Positions 9,880 to 19,552 of a stretch of DNA of 64,000 nt are shown here, one piece after another; position 1 is the stretch's first letter; each line of letters opens with the position of its first letter. Under the pieces are notes generated by a model. It saw only the letters and a list, made by a program, of their open reading frames with translations. It made no database searches and had not been told where the DNA came from. The position numbers and the translations under genes were made by a program. The stretch lies in the NCBI GenBank assembly GCA_922989275.2, contig OV277857.1, forward strand, positions 5,766,001 to 5,830,000, in the 5' to 3' direction. The DNA comes from Gari tellinella (lineage: Eukaryota > Mollusca > Bivalvia > Cardiida > Psammobiidae).

Positions 9880-10085
9880 TTTACTGTAGCATCGCTGCAT
9901 CTATCGGCTTATTGCCCTGCCCAGTGTAGCGATATGTAGCGTTAATATTTCCAGATGTTGCTTATTTCGCGCTAGATTATTTTGTAGGCAGACCAGTTAT
10001 TTATTTTTGTGCTGGAATGCAAAGGAGTCTGAGATGGCTGCAAAAACTGACCAAATGACCTGCTCGGTGATGATATGCAAAACAG
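9880..10085 (+). repeat. Diverged dispersed repeat M, copy 1
   Basis: GATTATTTTGTAGGCAGACC, AGTTATTTATTTTTGT and GATGGCTGCAAAAACTGACC align in order with 20325-20515. Nature unknown. It may be an old transposon fragment or a duplicated exon-sized unit. Confidence 0.4.
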
Positions 10086-10262
10086 CTGTTAGGTTTGGAG
10101 AATATTGGTGAATATAAAGTGTTGCCTGGTGACCAGGCTCAGCTTAACTTGTAGTGAGTTATGACAAAAATGTTTTTTATAAATTGTCTATTTTCTGTGT
10201 ATACATGTTTTTAAAGAAATGCGATTGAACATGCAATAGCAGTTGCTGAAAAACAATGAACC

Positions 10263-10513
10263 TTAACTCTTTCCTCCCTGAAACTTTAAATGGACAATTC
10301 CACTTTCCATTTTAGTACAGTCCATTTCAGACTTTTAAGGGTTGTTTTTGTCAATGTTTGGCATTATGACAAACAGTGAAGACCCTGATCAGAGGGCTCC
10401 TTCCGGAGCCCTCTGATCTGGGTCTTCACTGTTTGCACAGGACAAGTGTGTTATTCACATTTACACTGTTTGAAAAGGACGCCTATAGGCGGGACTAGGG
10501 TTCAAAGGGTTAA
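10263..10513 (+). mobile_element. Family E piggyBac-like MITE, full copy
   Basis: TTAACTCTTTCCTCCCTGAA to GGTTCAAAGGGTTAA, 251 bp, TTAA on both sides. The core is a variant palindrome (GTGAAGACCCTGATCAGAGG, CTCCTTCCGGAG, mirror) that keeps GATCAGA but replaces CGCCG with GGGCTCC. Confidence 0.85.
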
Positions 10514-10647
10514 ACTATATTACAAAGCAACATAACCGCAGACAATCCATGAAACAGTTTGAGTACATTCTGCATGCACGCAACACATAAGCTAACAATG
10601 TAGACTGCAGTAAGGTTGGTTTCACACAACGTTGAGTCTTAACAGAA

Positions 10648-11021
10648 TACAGTGTCCCCTCCCTACAACGGTTCTACCAACATTGAGCCCCTCTTTACAA
10701 CAAAGCTTGACGCAGTTCCCTAAAAAGATAATTGATTCTAACGCTTTTACTGATGCAATTTCGTCTGCTTAAAGTTGTCTTTTTCTTTGTTTCTCAAAGT
10801 TACATGTAAGTGAACATTTTGATAAGAAATAATTATGATGACGAGTGACAAAAAGCTTAAATCTGGACCAGACGCCGCGTTACCTGGCGTCTGATCTGGA
10901 TTCAAGCTGTTTTCAAATGTAAGATGAGTCAAACTTTTTTCCTCCCTATAACAACTCCCTCCGAACAACACACAAAATATGTGTCTTCGTTAATGGATCG
11001 ATGTAGAAAGGGAGCACTGTA
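10648..11021 (+). mobile_element. Family B MITE
   Basis: TACAGTGTCCCCTCCCTACA to AAAGGGAGCACTGTA, 374 bp. The M1 core is slightly degraded (AAGCTTAAATCTGGACCAGA, loop CGCGTTACCTGG). Confidence 0.8.
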
Positions 11022-11029
11022 ACAAAAAC

Positions 11030-11200
11030 TGCAATTTGGTAAAATTCCGTTCCAACGATTCCAGGTTGGTGCCAAGCTAAAAGAGGACAAAGCTAGAGCA
11101 GAAATCTAATTTATGAAATTTCTGCTTTACTTTCATCCTGCTTTAAGCAGTCACCTGCCCTTAACACCAAATAACTTAACTTCATTTTAAAATTCGCAAT
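11030..11200 (+). repeat. M2/G-type hairpin remnant
   Basis: GGTGCCAAGCTAAAAGAGGA, GAAATTTCTGCTTTACTTTC and CATCCTGCTTTAAGCAGTCA CC resemble the right half of an M2 palindrome with family G flanks. The ends are missing. Confidence 0.4.
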
Positions 11201-11249
11201 AACGTGACTTGGCTGCAATTACACAAAAGTAATTTTGCAGTTGATGGGA

Positions 11250-11472
11250 TTAATTATTTCACTCCCAAATTTTGTCGTCTGCTAAAACCCTTTCCATGTC
11301 GAAATATCGTCTGCAGTTGATCTAATCGTGTTGTCTCCAATGGTATTCTAAGTTAGAATTAAGGTAAATTAGCAGACGAAATATCGATACGAATTACAAA
11401 CAGCGGCGTCTGATCAGGATTCAAACAGTTTGTAAAATCGCATATAGCCGCCTATGGAAGTGAAAATGTTAA
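11250..11472 (+). mobile_element. Family D MITE, left core arm mostly deleted
   Basis: TTAATTATTTCACTCCCAAA to AAGTGAAAATGTTAA. Three GTCGTCTGC-type words, then CAAACAGCGGCGTCTGATCA, where the left arm and loop have been lost. Confidence 0.7.
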
Positions 11473-11680
11473 CTCTAGATCGGTACATAAGATATACTTA
11501 TGACACGTGACTGAAATCTCGCGTTTTATCGTTATTTATGAGACTAAATTCTTTTTGAACTGGCTTCAGTGGTCCACCGAGGCATATATGGAGCATCAGT
11601 CGACAGATTGTTCACACAGCCTTAATCCCAGCAGCCTGATAAAACTGCAGGATTATTGCGCCAGTCGCAACTTTTATGCA

Positions 11681-11915
11681 TTAACCTTTTCCCGCCAAAA
11701 TATCGTCTGCTGCGAATTTGTCGTCTGCAGGTTTTTTTGTTTTTTTTCCTTCAAAATAATAGTGATATTTTTAATGAACGTTATGTAATTACGAGTGTCA
11801 AATAGTTTGGAACCAGATCAGAAACCGAGTTACTCGACGTCGTATCTGTATCAAAACTGTTTGCATAATTACATTATTATTTCAGTCAGGTTGGATAGGC
11901 TACAGGACGGTTTAA
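11681..11915 (+). mobile_element. Family D MITE sharing a TTAA with family I
   Basis: TTAACCTTTTCCCGCCAAAA to CAGGACGGTTAA. The core is damaged (GTTTGGAACCAGATCAGAAA, GAGTTACTCGACG). Its right TTAA (11912-11915) is also the left TTAA of the next element. Confidence 0.7.
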
Positions 11916-12125
11916 CCCTTAGCCTGCCACTCACAACTATAGCTCCATATGCAAACAGCTTGGATCCGGATGAGACGCCGAGTAACTCGGCGTCTCATCC
12001 GGATCCAAGCTGTTTGACACTCTGACAACATTTTCAGCAATTTTGAGCAACTTTGAAGCACTTTGAAACTTGAAGCAGACGAGAAATATAGCAGACGACA
12101 ATTTATTTGGCGGGCTAAGGGTTAA
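11912..12125 (+). mobile_element. Family I MITE, copy 2
   Basis: TTAA-bounded, 214 bp, nearly identical to the copies at 30 and 50947 (a few substitutions). Perfect M1 palindrome with GCCGAGTAACTCGGC at the centre. Confidence 0.9.
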
Positions 12126-12166
12126 TGCAATGCAATGGCTACACTGTAGTACAAATGATTTTCAAC

Positions 12167-12412
12167 TACAGTGAAGAATATGAAATTCTTAGCCGTGTAA
12201 ACGCAAACAAAACGCAAACGCATGTCAGTACAATGTACACTACGTAAGTACTAACTTTTCATTTTAAACTGAATGTCAAACAGTTTGAAGCCTGATAAAG
12301 TTCGGTTATAGAACGTCTGATCTGGGTCCAAACTGCTGGCAAGGGACAATATTATTCAAAATTATTTTATTTTAGCATAAACGTGTTTACTTGAACGACT
12401 TCTCCTCTGTAT
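12167..12412 (-). mobile_element. Family A-like MITE, older subfamily
   Basis: TACAGTGAAGAATATGAAAT to CGACTTCTCCTCTGTAT. The core is GTTTGAAGCCTGATAAAGTT with TCTGATCTGGGTCC. Its last 194 bp are repeated immediately downstream. Confidence 0.65.
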
Positions 12413-12607
12413 CGCATGTCAGTACAATGTACACTACGTAAGTACTAACTTTTCATTTTAAACTGAATGTTAAACAGTTTGAAGCCTGATAAAGTTCGGT
12501 TATAGAACGTCTGATCTGGGTCCAAACTGCTGGCAAGGGACAATATTATTCAAAATTATTTTATTTTAGAATAAACGTGTTTACTTGTAACAACTTCTCC
12601 TCTGTAT
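12219..12607 (+). repeat. Tandem duplication, 194-bp unit
   Basis: CGCATGTCAGTACAATGTAC begins at 12219 and again at 12413. The two units run in parallel to CTTCTCCTCTGTAT with only a few differences (TTGAACGACT against TTGTAACAACT). The duplication takes in most of an A-like element. Confidence 0.85.
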
Positions 12608-12957
12608 CTAGGTGATATACCGTTATGATTTTGAAGTAATGTTTAAGGCTTATTGCATACTTTAGGGAGCAATTTGGCGGAATGGATTTTCATGAAATGA
12701 TTGTTTACCCACAGAATTCGCACGGAATATTGAATGATAAAACATATGTTGTTTATAGGTGCAGCGGAATCCTTTGGAAACAAGAATTCAATCGCACAAC
12801 ATTGCTTTGTTTTTTGTTTTATCTGCTTCGCATTGGTAGTTCCTTACGTTCACAGAAATCTTTGTAAGTGGATAGTTGTCAAAAGTTTTAATTACGTTTT
12901 GTACGCAACGAAGCATATTGTTTAAACCAAAAGTAATTATGTAAATTAAAATGCTAT
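12608..12957. other. No feature recognised
   Basis: Contains open frames of 61-63 codons on the plus strand with no familiar motif. Confidence 0.5.
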
Positions 12958-12958
12958 A

Positions 12959-13019
12959 TACAGTGGAGAATGTGTTATTCTTTCCCAATAAACGCGTTAA
13001 TAACAGATTCTCCACTGTA
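12959..13019 (+). mobile_element. 61-bp minimal family A element (ends only)
   Basis: TACAGTGGAGAATGTGTTAT leads through CCCAATAAACGCGTTAATAA to CAGATTCTCCACTGTA. Everything between the terminal repeats is gone. AATAA at both sides of the junction suggests microhomology-mediated deletion. Confidence 0.8.
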
Positions 13020-13104
13020 CCTAAGTTTACATCTTGAAGAAAAAGAAGAAACGACATCGTTATCTGGCACGTCGTCTTTACAGAGACGCTAACAGAGAAT
13101 GTTA

Positions 13105-13691
13105 TACAGTACGCCCTCTCTACAACGGCCCTCTGAACAACGGTTCCCTCGGCTTACAGTGGAGAAAACGTTATTCTTTCCCAATAAACACGTTTACACT
13201 AAAACTATTATTTGCAGTGCAAACAGTTTGGAGCCAGATCAGACGCCGGGTAACCCGGCGTCTGATCAGGCTCCAAACTATTTGCCACCAAGATAAACAT
13301 GAAATATCAGAATTGTCCAAAAGTTGTTCTTTTCTACGTTTTAGTGCCTTGCGTTTGCGTACGTTTGCGTTTAAACGGGAAAGAATAACAGATTCTCCAC
13401 TGTACAACGACCATTGCCGCTGGTCCCCAAAACAATATAAGTGCGTCCTACCTTTTCACGTCGTCTGCTGGTTTTCTCAAATTTATATAGTAGGCATTTT
13501 GCCCAAAAGAATCATAATGACAAGTGGCAAACAGCTTGAATCCAGATCAGACACCGCGTGACGCGGTGTCTGATTTGGATTCAAACTGTTTGCAAATGTA
13601 AGCCAAATTCCCTCTCTATAACGACTCCCTCCGAACAAGACACATAAAATTGGTCTCCCATCGGGTGTCGTTGTAGAGACGGAACGCTGTA
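13105..13691 (+). mobile_element. Family B MITE carrying a nested family A copy
   Basis: TACAGTACGCCCTCTCTACA to GAGACGGAACGCTGTA. The B sequence is split between GGCT-TA and TA-CAACGACC by the A element at 13155. The M1 core near 13530-13592 has compensated changes in both arms (GACACCGCG and CGCGGTGTC). Confidence 0.85.
13155..13404 (+). mobile_element. Family A MITE (250 bp) nested in family B
   Basis: TACAGTGGAGAAAACGTTAT to CAGATTCTCCACTGTA. Removing it and one TA restores the B sequence TTACAACGACC, which shows TA target-site duplication and that A is the younger insertion. Confidence 0.9.
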
Positions 13692-13720
13692 CTAAGTAAA
13701 GTGAATATTTGTTTCCTAGC

Positions 13721-13826
13721 TTTGAATGGCAAATGTTATCTGGCAAGGCGGGTGAATATATCAGGAGAGCCGAAGGCGAACTTCATATATTCAGAAGTCG
13801 TGCCAGATAACATTTCTCATTCAAAG
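13721..13826. repeat. Imperfect 106-bp inverted repeat
   Basis: TTTGAATGGCAAATGTTATC and GGCA on the left pair with TGCCAGATAACATTTCTCAT TCAAA on the right. An inner GAATATAT/ATATATTC pair extends the hairpin. It matches none of the other families here. Confidence 0.6.
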
Positions 13827-13910
13827 GTAGGAACCAAATATTCTATTTATCCTCGTCACGTGAGAAATTATATTCCTAACTTGCATTTTATAAACAATGA
13901 ACACGTGACG

Positions 13911-14408
13911 TGTTGTTCGAAGGGAGTTGTTATAGGGAGGGAAAATTAAAACTTAGCTTATATATGCAAACAGCATTTTTCTGTCAAAACATCAACAAAT
14001 ACAGTGGAGAATCTGTTATTCTTTCCCAATAAACGCGTTTACGCTAAAACTATTATTTGCAGTGCAAACAGTTTGGAGCCAGATCAGACGCCGGGTAACC
14101 CGGCGTCTGATCAGGCTCCAAACTGTTTGCCACCAAGATAAACCAGAATGATCAGAATTGTCCAAAAGTTGTTCTTTTCTACGTTTTAGTGCTTTGCGTT
14201 TGCGTACGTTTGCGTTTAAACGGGAAAGAATAACAGATTCTCCACTGTATGTAATTTTGAAAAAACTACCACAGACGACGATTTCAATCCGACGATATTG
14301 CAGCAGTGAAAGGGCAAGACATAATTGTCTTGTTGGGGGGACATTGCAAGCATAGTTGTAAAGTGGGAATCGTTGTTGGGAGGGCCGTTATAGGGATGGG
14401 GCACTGTA
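13911..14408 (-). mobile_element. Family B MITE, truncated, with nested family A
   Basis: Starts inside B at GTGTTGTTCGAAGGGAGTTG, loses the core after GCAAACAGCA, resumes with CTGTCAAAACATC, and ends GGGATGGGGCACTGTA. The A copy at 14000 lies within it. Confidence 0.7.
14000..14249 (+). mobile_element. Family A MITE (250 bp)
   Basis: TACAGTGGAGAATCTGTTAT to CAGATTCTCCACTGTA with intact M1 core and TA on both sides. Nested in a truncated B copy. Confidence 0.9.
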
Positions 14409-14848
14409 TTTTGTTACAATGACTAAACTAGTTGTCAACAAACAATAGATACGACCGGAGTGTAAGTAATTGCTTTAATTTGTTCAACGACCATATAACT
14501 CGGGTCTTTGATACCAGAGGCTGACATTTTGAACGATGGGCAACGCATTTAGGATAATACAAAACATAGTGATAATCTTACCCCCAGATCTACATTTCTA
14601 CTTATGCATCATTTCCATATAGATTTTGCAATATTTATAAACGTTTAGGTTTATGCTAAAATGTCCCTTACGGCCAGCGTACGATAATGGCAGCGACTTG
14701 AAGCAAAATGACAATGAAACAAAACGCTCAATGCTCTCTGTTTTAGTTTGTTCTTGCTTCAAGTAGCTATTTGCCTGATATAGTTTTGTTAAGCAGCAGC
14801 TATTCATATATTAGGAACCCAGAAAACAGGCACTCCAATCTTTGTTAG
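14409..14848. other. No feature recognised
   Basis: No element ends or palindromes. A 69-codon reverse-strand frame at 14598-14807 is unremarkable. Confidence 0.5.
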
Positions 14849-15198
14849 TAAAGTGCTCCCTCTCTATAATTGGAAACACAGATACTGTGTGTTATTCGGA
14901 GGGAGTTGTAATAGGGAGGGACAAGTAAGACTTGACTTACATGTGCAATCAGCTTGAATCCAAATCCGACGCCGCGTCACGCGGCGTCGGATCTAGATTC
15001 AAGCTGTTTATCACTCGTAATTCTATTTCGCCTGTCAAAATGTCCACTTACATGTAAATTTAAGAAAGAAAACAGCAGACGTTATTGCAGCAGAAAAAAA
15101 AGTTAGACAAAGGTGGTTTGTATAGGGACCGTCGGCAATGGTTGTTGTAAGGAGGGAATCGTTGCTCAAAGCGTCAATGTAGGGAGGGAGCACCGTTA
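14849..15198 (-). mobile_element. Family B MITE
   Basis: TAAAGTGCTCCCTCTCTATA to AGGGAGGGAGCACCGTTA. The M1 core is AGCTTGAATCCAAATCCGAC with loop GCCGCGTCACGCGGC and its mirror. Confidence 0.75.
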
Positions 15199-15517
15199 TA
15201 GTATGTGTTTATTGTACCAATTAAGGAATTGAAGTTGAAATGTCAACTGATAGCATTTGTCCTGTCTATTATATTGATGTTAATCTCTACTACAGTTCTT
15301 TTTCATGATCACCACATAGAGCTTTCAATGAAAATAACAATACTTTGTCCAGACTGTTTTATGTTTTCATTAATAGTCAAGCATTTCTATCAAATTGTTA
15401 TAAGTCCCGTGCGGATCTAAAATGATACAAAACTGGCGTGTATCCAAACACTCTCTCAGTCAAATATTGTATTGAAATATATTTCATGTGGAAGTCCTGG
15501 GGAAGGACCTACTTAGA
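15199..15517. other. No feature recognised
   Basis: A 71-codon plus-strand frame (15205-15420) is hydrophobic-rich but has no family resemblance I can name. Confidence 0.45.
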
Positions 15518-15582
15518 CATTGCAAACAATTGAGACCCTGATCAGACACCGTTTCTGATCTAGATCTATGTTGTTTGCAATG
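15518..15582. repeat. Isolated decayed M1-type palindrome
   Basis: CATTGCAAACAATTGAGACC, GATCAGACACCG, then CTGATCTAGATC and GTTGTTTGCAATG. The arms are imperfect and no flanking element ends are visible. Confidence 0.5.
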
Positions 15583-15584
15583 TG

Positions 15585-15636
15585 AAAGAGGGAGATAGAA
15601 AGAGAGAGGGAGAGCGAGAGAGAGAGAGAGAGAGAG
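15585..15636 (+). repeat. (GA)n low-complexity tract
   Basis: Purine-rich GAGAGA run about 50 bases long. It is why the reverse strand reads as a Ser-Leu repeat. Confidence 0.85.
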
Positions 15637-16069
15637 TGATGTCTCATTGCCTTCTTCATATTTAAACTTGGAATTACTCACATGTTTTTCAAACTTAAAA
15701 GTTTTGTCCCCCGCCCCGATCCGCTACTGAAACAAAACAAATAAAATATTTCATTTCCTTGCCATGAGTCAATGCGACATATTGTTAACGTGTGATTCAA
15801 TGAAAAGTACTTTAGGTTTTATTTTACTGTTTTAGTTCAAGTCTGTCAAATTAATAATGAAATAAAACTTGTCAGCCAGCGTCAATCTTGCATTAAGCGT
15901 ACATTAAATAGATGGACCATGCGCATTTGTTAGTAAATGTGGTTAGTCAATGCATGGTAAACGTTATTCAGAACAATCCTTTACTTAATGTTTCCATTAT
16001 ATTAGTCCTGCATTCAGCAGCAACATGCCATGAGATGAATCAACGCTACTATACTGAGTAGTCGCTTAA
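15637..16069. other. No feature recognised
   Basis: AT-rich, no repeat borders seen. Confidence 0.5.
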
Positions 16070-16319
16070 TACAGTGGAGAAAATGTTATTCTTTCCCAAT
16101 AAACGCGTTTACGCTAAAACTATTATTTGCAGTGCAAACAGTCTGGTGCCAGATCAGACGCCGGCTAACCCGGCGTCTGATCAGGCTCCAAACTGTTTGC
16201 ATCCAAGATAAAGATGAATTATCAGAATTGTCCAAAAGTTGCACTTTTCTACGTTTTAGTGCGTTGCGTTTGCGTACGTTTGCGTTATAACGGGAAAGAA
16301 TAACGTTTTCTCCACTGTA
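16070..16319 (+). mobile_element. Family A MITE (250 bp)
   Basis: TACAGTGGAGAAAATGTTAT to ACGTTTTCTCCACTGTA. Core with CTGGTGCCAGATCAGACGCC. One loop mismatch (GGCTAACCC). Confidence 0.9.
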
Positions 16320-16331
16320 CCAGATTTATTG

Positions 16332-16500
16332 TACCGTAAAACTCCTCTATTGCGACCACTAAACCGGCTAATTTATGGTATGAAATACTGAAGACAGATT
16401 AAGGAAAGGTAAACGTAAACCAAAAAGCTTCTGGAGAAGTTTTTTGGTTTACATTCGCCTTGCTTTAAACAGTTACCTGCCTTACATACCAAATAACTAA
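16332..16500 (+). mobile_element. Family G-type MITE, 3' truncated
   Basis: TACCGTAAAACTCCTCTATT and GCGACCACTAAA are the G left end. The centre is an M2-type hairpin (GGTAAACGTAAACCAAAAAG, TTTTGGTTTACATTCGCC). The right TA end is absent. Confidence 0.6.
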
Positions 16501-16967
16501 AACAATTTACTGATCGTAAAAGAGATTTCTCTGTATATTGATGAAATATGACAGCAGCCCGATGATTGTCGTAAAAATGTCATATACTACAAAAGGCTGA
16601 AATTTTATACAATTTAATTAAGTTGATTTACTCATTTTCATGGAAACTGCAGGGGCTGTTTTTGTCCTACGGTACAAATCTAAATCGACGTTTACAATCA
16701 TTTTCACATTAGTTCAATGAAAGTACAAAACATGTACAATGTGACCTTTAAAACCCCGAAATATCTGAACACTGCTCCGACTTATTTGCTCTTCTAGCTT
16801 AACAGCAATAAAGAACTCTTGATAATGATTGCTGCTTAATGCAGAATAACTATAATCATTAATGGGTTTGTTCTAATTTAAGCAACAGTGATAGCGAATG
16901 CCATTATTTCTGTTTGACTACCACTGATATTCCCATCAAATGCCTACGTACTAAATCAATTTTCCAC
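16501..16967. other. No feature recognised
   Basis: No element borders or convincing coding signal. Confidence 0.5.
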
Positions 16968-17240
16968 ATTGCAAACAATTTATCGAGCCAGATTATATAA
17001 AACAATCCGTAGTCAAAATGTTCAAAAAAAAGTAAATCCAAGGTTACTAAGCTTTTGTGTTGAGTCTGAATTTTTTTCTCAAGCGTTTTATTGGTCAGCT
17101 TGGAGTTTGTGCTCAGTAAAACTCAACTCAGTTTCAACTCATAATCTTTTTAATCTTGGACCCTGGCAATTTCTAATATTGACTGCGTTTGCGTTTAGTT
17201 TAGTTTAGTTTAAAAGGGAATCAATATCGCTCTCTCCTAT
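16968..17240 (+). mobile_element. Family A remnant split by a family H repeat
   Basis: TTGCAAACAATTTATCGAGC and CAGATTAT on the left and TGCGTTTGCGTTTAG, AAAAGGGAATCAATATC on the right are A sequence. H sequence (17036-17166) lies between them. Confidence 0.4.
17036..17166. repeat. Family H palindrome, diverged
   Basis: CCAAGGTTACTAAGCTTTTG, TTGAGTCTGAATTTTTTTCT, TATTGGTCAGCTTGGAGTTT, and AATCTTTTTAATCTTGGACC in the mirror half. Confidence 0.55.
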
Positions 17241-17375
17241 TTAGCTCTCATGTGAACAATATACTAAACGAATATGCAGGAAGAATGTAGACGGCGACGT
17301 AGAAATTCCCTCTTAACAATACCCTTGCAATCATTGGAGCACATATCAAACTCAAGGCATTCGACAGGCTGACCA

Positions 17376-17500
17376 GGCCTAAGGTTTTGAGCGGAGTCTT
17401 GAGTAGTTCGCATGGACTTGATTTGTCAAATTTGAGCCTGACCAATAAAATGCTTGAGAACGATACCAGACCCAACTCAAGACACTTGATAACTGTGAAC
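17376..17500. repeat. Family H palindrome, diverged
   Basis: CCTAAGGTTTTGAGCGGAGT, then ATTTGAGCCTGACCAATAAA and TGCTTGAGAACGATACCAGA. Confidence 0.55.
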
Positions 17501-17712
17501 CCTTTTGAGACCGAGAGTAATATAAATTATTATACTCTCCAAAATCATGCCATTTTGATAAATTTATTGGATTTTTGTTAGTGTCTGATTTTGTGTAAGC
17601 AAAAACTGATAACGTTTCACCACCATTCCGAGAAAATATTCACTTATTAATGCTATCCCCTTTTTTGGTCTAAGCTTTGCTTTAGATTAATAAAGTCGCT
17701 GCCCCCATGCTT

Positions 17713-17850
17713 ATAAAACGTTTAAGGTGCGTCTGAGATAGTTTTCAACCTTTCATTGGTCAGATTTGAAAATTCTGCTCAAACTTGACCAATCATAAGT
17801 TTGAGAACGATATCAGACTGAACTCAAATGCTTTGTCGTAACCTACGATT
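17713..17850. repeat. Family H palindrome
   Basis: ATAAAACGTTTAAGGTGCGT, CATTGGTCAGATTTGAAAAT, CTCAAACTTGACCAATCATA and TTTGAGAACGATATCAGACT. Inverted CCAAT boxes are retained. Confidence 0.6.
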
Positions 17851-18191
17851 TGCATAATGTATAGAACTATCACTTGAGCCGTCGCTGCGGTGTCTCAGAC
17901 ACGTCAATAGGTCAAGGTAAAACAATTAAAATCACTGACAACAAACCATAACTGTCATGCTGATATTCTCTTTGAAAGCCGACACAACCACCAACACATT
18001 ACACTCAATGACATGTGTTTGGATTTTTCCAATGGCCGGTTATTATTTTTATCTAAAAACGAGTTTAATAGATTTCCGACCTTTCATTGTTGTTACTATT
18101 AACAATTGATATCTGACAAGTAGTGTAGTTCCTTAGAATTATCGATTGATGGGGGTCGAAACTGTTTATAGTCAATATACTAGTACTGAGG
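17851..18191. other. No feature recognised
   Basis: No borders or palindromes recognised. Confidence 0.5.
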
Positions 18192-18441
18192 TACAGTGGA
18201 GAATCTGTTATTCTTTCCCGTTTAAACGCAAACGTACGCAAACGCATTGCACTAAAACATAGAAAAGGACAACTTTTCGACAATTTTGACTATTCATGTA
18301 GATCTGAGTGGCAAACAGTTTGGAGCCTGATCAGACGCCGGGTTACCCGGCGTCTGATCTGGCTCCAAACTGTTTGCAATGGAAAATATAGTTTTAGCGT
18401 AAACGCGTTTATTGGGAAAGAATAACGTTTTCTCCACTGTA
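18192..18441 (-). mobile_element. Family A MITE (250 bp), variant subfamily
   Basis: TACAGTGGAGAATCTGTTAT to CGTTTTCTCCACTGTA. It shares with the copy at 33639 the markers GCATTGCACTAAAACATAGA and TTTTCGACAATTTTGACTAT, which define a subfamily. Confidence 0.9.
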
Positions 18442-18484
18442 TATTGTCTGCAAAGGACAGTTTTGGTGTCTCTAAAGCTCAATG

Positions 18485-18690
18485 AGTTCACCCATTCATG
18501 CCTAGTGGATTATTGGTGATGCCTGATCTAAATTTCATTTTCGTACTGTTTTATATTGAAATTCCTATCAGTAAACAGTGCAGACTCTGATCAGACGCTG
18601 TATAATGCGACGTCTGATAGGCGTTTGATCGAGTCTACGCTGTTTGCGTATGTCCTTTTTTAGAACGTTTGACGCAAATTGGTGAAGTGC
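18485..18690 (-). mobile_element. Family F MITE, diverged
   Basis: TTCACCCATTCATGCCTAGT, TTTATATTGAAATTCCTATC, core GACTCTGATCAGACGCTGTA with an 11-bp insertion (TAGGCGTTTGA) in the right arm, ending GACGCAAATTGG. Confidence 0.6.
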
Positions 18691-18807
18691 TTAGTGGCTG
18701 ATTCCAAGATGTTTGTCTTGAAACTAGACATGTAGAAACAGACTGACAAGCATTATACGTTTTCAGTTTGACCGATATACATTATGTAGTTCCTTGTTAT
18801 GTTTAGC

Positions 18808-19020
18808 ATAAACCCTTTCAGTGCCATGCCGAAACGCTAATTTTCAAATAGTTTGGATTCTGATCAGACACCGCGTGACGCGGCGTCTGATCAGGATCCA
18901 AACTGTTTGCCACTCATATCAACGTTTCTTAAGTTTAGAACGTATAAATTTCCGAATTCAATAGGTAAAAGCAGACGACAAATATAAGCAGACGATACTA
19001 TGGCAGTGATAGTGTAAGAC
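18808..19020 (-). mobile_element. Family D MITE
   Basis: AAACCCTTTCAGTGCCATGC to GGCAGTGATAGTGTAAGAC. The core is GTTTGGATTCTGATCAGACA with mirror, followed by AGCAGACGACAAATATAAGC. TTAA borders have changed to ATAA and GTAA. Confidence 0.65.
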
Positions 19021-19073
19021 ATGTCATTATGTCATAATGGCAGCGAAAGATTTAAAGAGAACAAGGTCTTTAG

Positions 19074-19304
19074 TTTGACAATTGAGATCTGTCCATACAT
19101 TGACCTTGCCCGTTTTGTCATTTCAATGACAGGCGAGACTCAGCTTGCATTTGCAAGTAGTTCAAAGCAACTATTGACAAATCTGTTTCTCTTAGAATTG
19201 TCATTCATACTTCTACGTTGTTTGACAACTGAAGTATGTCCACGCATTTATCTTGTCCGTTTTATCACTTGAATGACAGACGCGGCTCAGCTTGGATTTT
19301 TTGC
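19074..19304 (+). repeat. Two diverged direct repeats, about 147-bp period
   Basis: 19074-19157 (TTTGACAATTGAGATCTGTC, GCCCGTTTTGTCATTTCAAT, GACTCAGCTTGC) and 19221-19304 (TTTGACAACTGAAGTATGTC, GTCCGTTTTATCACTTGAAT, GGCTCAGCTTGG) line up along their length. Function unknown. Confidence 0.65.
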
Positions 19305-19368
19305 AAAAGATTTAACCCTTTCGCCCGTTGAGGCACATTTGGACGAGTATAGAATGCCCATTCACGCC

Positions 19369-19552
19369 TCAGTGAAACCCCCTCTATACATGTATATAAT
19401 TACTTAATTGTTTTAGGTTTAAAGCAAGCTGCTTCTGAAATCAACGTGAAAGTAAAACGAGAGCTCTTTCATCCCGTTTTAAGCTGTCACCTGTCTTTCA
19501 AACAGTCAATAAGCCTTCATTATAGTAATCGTAATAGAGGGGGTTTACTGTA
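19369..19552 (+). mobile_element. Family G MITE, diverged
   Basis: GTGAAACCCCCTCTATACAT at the left, GTAATCGTAATAGAGGGGGT and TTACTGTA at the right. Centre TTTAAAGCAAGCTGCTTCTG with AAGCTGTCACCTGTCTTTC. Confidence 0.6.

Noticed and set aside
13034..13561. A 175-codon plus-strand open frame
   Set aside because: It runs through a family B left end and the whole nested family A copy, including the M1 palindrome. The reading is fixed by repeat sequence.
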